Below, piece by piece: positions 61,918 through 64,000 of a stretch of DNA of 64,000 nucleotides. The position numbers and the translations under genes were made by a program. The stretch is from Chloroflexota bacterium (GTDB taxonomy: Bacteria > Chloroflexota > Limnocylindria > Limnocylindrales > CSP1-4), in NCBI GenBank assembly GCA_030447745.1, contig JAUJOH010000001.1:25558-89557 (forward strand). The letters are read 5' to 3'. The notes beneath the pieces are model-generated. The model was not told where the DNA came from and searched no databases. It saw only the letters and a list, made by a program, of their open reading frames with translations. Each line of letters begins with the position of its first letter. Within the stretch, counting starts at the first letter, position 1.

Positions 61918-62850
61918 CTACCCGCCCTGCTCGAACCAGCGGAGCACGCGCATGGCGCGCAGCGTGTTCCAGCGGCTCGGCTGGCCCTCGCCGTCCTCCA
62001 TCTCGAAGTGAGACTCGCCCTCGTGGACGTTCTGGAGCGGCCAACGGCCGTCGGGATCCCGGTTGTCCTCGACGACCCGGATCGCCTCGGTGACGCGATC
62101 GTCGCCCGTGAGCCGCGCGTCGCGGAGGTAGTCGAGGCCGCGGAGGACGTCGTCGTGCCACCAGGTCGGAAACGAGAACCCGAGCCAGCTCTGGTCGATC
62201 ACCTCGCCAGTCGACTTCCGACGGAAGAGCCGGCGCTGGAGCATGTACTCCTCGCCGCGGCGCCGGGCCGCGGCGATCTCGGCTGAGCCGCCGGTCGCCC
62301 GCTCGTGCTCGAGCAGGCCCTCGAGGACGTTGATCGTCGTCGCGAACGACGACACCGTCGCGCCGTTCTCGACCTCGCAGTTCCAGCCGCCGTCCGGGAG
62401 CTGCTCGCCGAGGAGCCGGTCGACGAGCGGCGCCATGTCGACGCCGAAGTACGAACCGGTCGCGACGACGTTGCCGTTGATGCACGGCTCGACCTCGCCC
62501 TCGAAGAACCGGTTGTCGGCCCAAGGCGTCTCGTCCGGTGCCCCGCCGCTCCATGTGACGTGCTCCTGGACGAGGCCGACGGCCCGTCGAGCCTGCTCGC
62601 TCTCCGGATCGAGCCCGAACCGTCGCAGGAGCTCCAGGACGTGGAACGTGTCCGTCCAGTCCTGGGACCACGGCCTGCCGCCCCACAGGCCGTCGGGCGC
62701 CTGGAGCTCCAGCAGGCGGGCACCCCAGCGCTCGGTCGCGACCCTTGACCGCTCGGCGGCGATGACGTCGGCCGGCTCGTGCGTCAGGTCGCGCATCACC
62801 TGCCAGCGGATCGAGGGATCGGAGTCGAGCAACCAATCGGTGACGTTCAT
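61918..62850 (-). CDS. Squalene/terpene-cyclase-like alpha-alpha-barrel protein
   Basis: 310 residues from ATG 62850 (GGGAG seven nt upstream). MNVTDWLLDSDPSIRWQVMRDLTHEPADVIAAERSRVATERWGARLLELQAPDGLWGGRPWSQDWTDTFHVLELLRRFGLDP has the repeating helix pairs and QxxDGxW motifs of the prenyltransferase/squalene-cyclase superfamily. EQLPDGGWNCEVENGATVSSFATTINVLEGLLEHE and DNRDPDGRWPLQNV repeat the pattern. The catalytic DxDD of true cyclases is not seen, so it is probably a non-cyclase relative. It replaced or followed a truncated yaaA. Intact, no signal peptide. Confidence 0.75.
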   Translation of the reverse strand: MNVTDWLLDSDPSIRWQVMRDLTHEPADVIAAERSRVATERWGARLLELQAPDGLWGGRPWSQDWTDTFHVLELLRRFGLDPESEQARRAVGLVQEHVTWSGGAPDETPWADNRFFEGEVEPCINGNVVATGSYFGVDMAPLVDRLLGEQLPDGGWNCEVENGATVSSFATTINVLEGLLEHERATGGSAEIAAARRRGEEYMLQRRLFRRKSTGEVIDQSWLGFSFPTWWHDDVLRGLDYLRDARLTGDDRVTEAIRVVEDNRDPDGRWPLQNVHEGESHFEMEDGEGQPSRWNTLRAMRVLRWFEQGG

Positions 62851-62879
62851 GTCGCTCCCTGGTGCCTGACCGCGAATGG

Positions 62880-63151
62880 CCGCGGGTCTCCGGTCCGGGT
62901 CGACCCTGGCGCGAATGGTGACAGAGCCACTGCGCCGGATGCGCGGGACTACGAGATGGCCACGACGAGGCTCGACACGAGCATCGCGGCGCTCGAATGC
63001 GTCGGACGGCGCGCTCGTGGCCATGAGGGCGTCGAGGATGCGGGTCCGCGTCGGAGTCAGTTGCTGGAATGACAGCTCGTCGAGGACGACGGGTCGGGCC
63101 GAAATCGGGCGGCGGCCGCTTCGACTCGGACGGCGGGACGATGATCAGCAC
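62880..63151 (-). pseudogene. YaaA (peroxide stress protein) N-terminal remnant
   Basis: GTG 63151 gives MLIIVPPSESKRPPPDFGP, the invariant YaaA start (PPSESK). After a shift, VVLDELSFQQLTPTRTRILDALMATSAPSDAFER continues it for 35 residues and then loses similarity. YaaA is about 240 residues long; only the first quarter remains before the next gene. Confidence 0.65.
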
Positions 63152-63176
63152 GTGCGTCGATCAGCGCGACGCGCCA

Positions 63177-63593
63177 TCAGCCGTCTGGATGCGGAACGGG
63201 CACGATCGTGAGCCCGTCGATGGCGGCGAAGTCCTCGGGGTTGCACGTGTAGACGGGGAGACCGTTCGCGATCGCCACCGCTGCGATCATGGCGTCGTAG
63301 GCGCGAGCCGCAGGCTTCCGCCCCGCGCGGCGCAGACCGGCAGCGACTGCACCGAACGCCCTGGCTGCCGCCGCATCGAACGGCAACGGATCGAAGTCTG
63401 CCTCGGCCTGCTGCAGATGGGCGAGCCGAGCCGCCCGCTCCGCGTCATCACGTGCGACGAGCGGCCCCACGGACAGCTCGGCAAGCGTGATCGTCGAGAT
63501 CAGCGGCCGTGCCGGCAGGAGCCTGGGATCGGCGAGGCGCGACAGCAGAATCAGCGTGCTCGTGTCAAGGAGCCCGGACTCCGTTGTGGTCAC
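63177..63593 (-). CDS. PIN-domain toxin (VapC-like), intact
   Basis: 138 residues from GTG 63593, overlapping the antitoxin stop. SGLLDTSTLILLSRLADPRLLPARPLISTITLAELSVGP has the first Asp and Glu, RKPAARAYDAMIAAVAIANGLPVYTCNPEDFAAIDGLTIVPV the later Asp residues. All expected acids present, so probably active. Confidence 0.88.
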   Translation of the reverse strand: MTTTESGLLDTSTLILLSRLADPRLLPARPLISTITLAELSVGPLVARDDAERAARLAHLQQAEADFDPLPFDAAAARAFGAVAAGLRRAGRKPAARAYDAMIAAVAIANGLPVYTCNPEDFAAIDGLTIVPVPHPDG

Positions 63594-63826
63594 AGCGCCG
63601 GATCGATGACATCGTCGATGTCGCGCCGAAGTGTGAGCGGATCGACGGCGGGCAAGTTTCGACGCCGCCGGAGGAGCTCGCTCGCGGTGAGAGCGGACGG
63701 CGAGAGCGGCCGCAGCTCGGCCACAGGCTTGCCATCCCGGGTCACGAGGACGTGCTCGCCTGCCTCGACGCGGTCGACCACGTCGCCCCCACGGTTCCGC
63801 AGTTCCCGGATCGTCACGGTGGCCAT
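63590..63826 (-). CDS. Phd/YefM-type antitoxin, intact
   Basis: 78 residues from ATG 63826: MATVTIRELRNRGGDVVDRVEAGEHVLVTRDGKPVAELRPLSPSALTASELLRRRRNLPAVDPLTLRRDIDDVIDPAL. The RELRN..G..V..V..GE.V.VTR.GKPVA.L motif is Phd/YefM. A TACAGT box ends eight nt before the ATG, so it is probably leaderless. It neutralises the overlapping PIN toxin. Confidence 0.9.
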   Translation of the reverse strand: MATVTIRELRNRGGDVVDRVEAGEHVLVTRDGKPVAELRPLSPSALTASELLRRRRNLPAVDPLTLRRDIDDVIDPAL

Positions 63827-63913
63827 GCCGGGCAACTGTATCACGCGTGAGACAGCGGCCCAAGCCGCCGGCTCGCTGACGCCTTCGCCGGTCGCCATCC
63901 AAGGCGGACACCG

Positions 63914-63931
63914 TGATACCACTCGGTATCA
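63914..63931. promoter_or_regulatory. Operator/promoter of the last antitoxin gene
   Basis: TGATACC-ACTC-GGTATCA is a perfect 7-bp inverted repeat. It overlaps a -10 box TATCAT (63927-63932) that ends six nt before GTG 63939. Confidence 0.7.
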
Positions 63932-63938
63932 TCCGCGC

Positions 63939-64000
63939 GTGCCGATGACCCTGCGCCTGTCGAGCCAGGAGACCGAAGCCCTGCGCGAGACCGCTCGCCG
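63939..64000 (+). CDS. Ribbon-helix-helix antitoxin, N-terminal part
   Basis: GTG 63939 opens MPMTLRLSSQETEALRETAR, running off the window. The strand-helix pattern TLRLSSQETEALRETA is an RHH antitoxin start. The repeat just upstream supports an autoregulated module. Confidence 0.6.
   Translation, partial: MPMTLRLSSQETEALRETAR

Overview
Composition and gene set. The window is a very GC-rich bacterial chromosome segment with short intergenic gaps and many 4-nt stop/start overlaps. Its housekeeping genes (thrS with a T-box, infC-rpmI-rplT-pheST, mutS2, tyrS, a complete his operon with a TrpR-like regulator, a second EF-G, yebC-ruvCA, ruvB, DUF2905, tgt, recA-recX, rny, TIGR00282, miaB-miaA-hflX) fit a monoderm-type, free-living bacterium. 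My best inference is a Chloroflexota lineage (Limnocylindria-like). This is judged from recalled protein character and gene neighbourhoods, not from a search. Many genes, including essential ones, are broken by single-base indels clustered in certain stretches (0.6-2.8 kb, 7.4-8.1 kb, 38.0-38.9 kb, 44.3-56.5 kb), while others are clean. The simplest reading is a draft or long-read metagenome assembly with uncorrected indels, so most 'broken' genes outside the accessory region are probably intact in the cell.

Layout. 1-2.0 kb: end of an rRNA-methyltransferase-like gene and a surface protein with an LPPTD-type C-terminal anchor. 2.05-7.04 kb: a small integrative element in a tRNA-Val gene. A 5' tRNA fragment marks the left end and the intact tRNA the right end; the tyrosine recombinase is next to the tRNA and heads a chain of small overlapping ORFs. 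7.0-19.7 kb: translation genes (T-box/thrS, infC with a probable ATA start, rpmI, rplT, pheS, pheT), a 3-methyladenine glycosylase, mutS2 and tyrS. 19.8-26.3 kb, minus strand: yerC-hisG-D-C-B-H-F-IE, divergent from hisA across a palindromic operator. 27-37 kb: EF-G2, yebC-ruvC-ruvA, an inserted secreted-protein gene, ruvB-DUF2905-tgt, a 53-aa basic protein, recA-recX. 38-46.5 kb: rny, TIGR00282 phosphoesterase, PHP protein, TerC, miaB, miaA, hflX.

The last 16 kb (about 47.9-64 kb) is an accessory and defence island. It has a type III restriction-modification system (res intact, mod riddled with frameshifts). Between and around these lie at least seven toxin-antitoxin modules or remnants (VapBC/PIN, ParDE-like, FitAB-like, Phd-PIN, DUF2283-associated), a nucleotidyltransferase, and a large frameshifted gene of unknown family. 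That gene ends in a zinc ribbon followed by a PD-(D/E)XK-like motif and is the best candidate here for something undescribed. Several antitoxin genes carry their own short inverted or direct repeat directly upstream, probably autoregulatory operators.

Regulation visible in sequence: a T-box for thrS, a non-canonical infC start (IF3 autoregulation in other bacteria), a palindromic his operator beside a TrpR-family gene, and a recurring TANNNT box 6-8 nt before start codons, which suggests frequent leaderless transcription.
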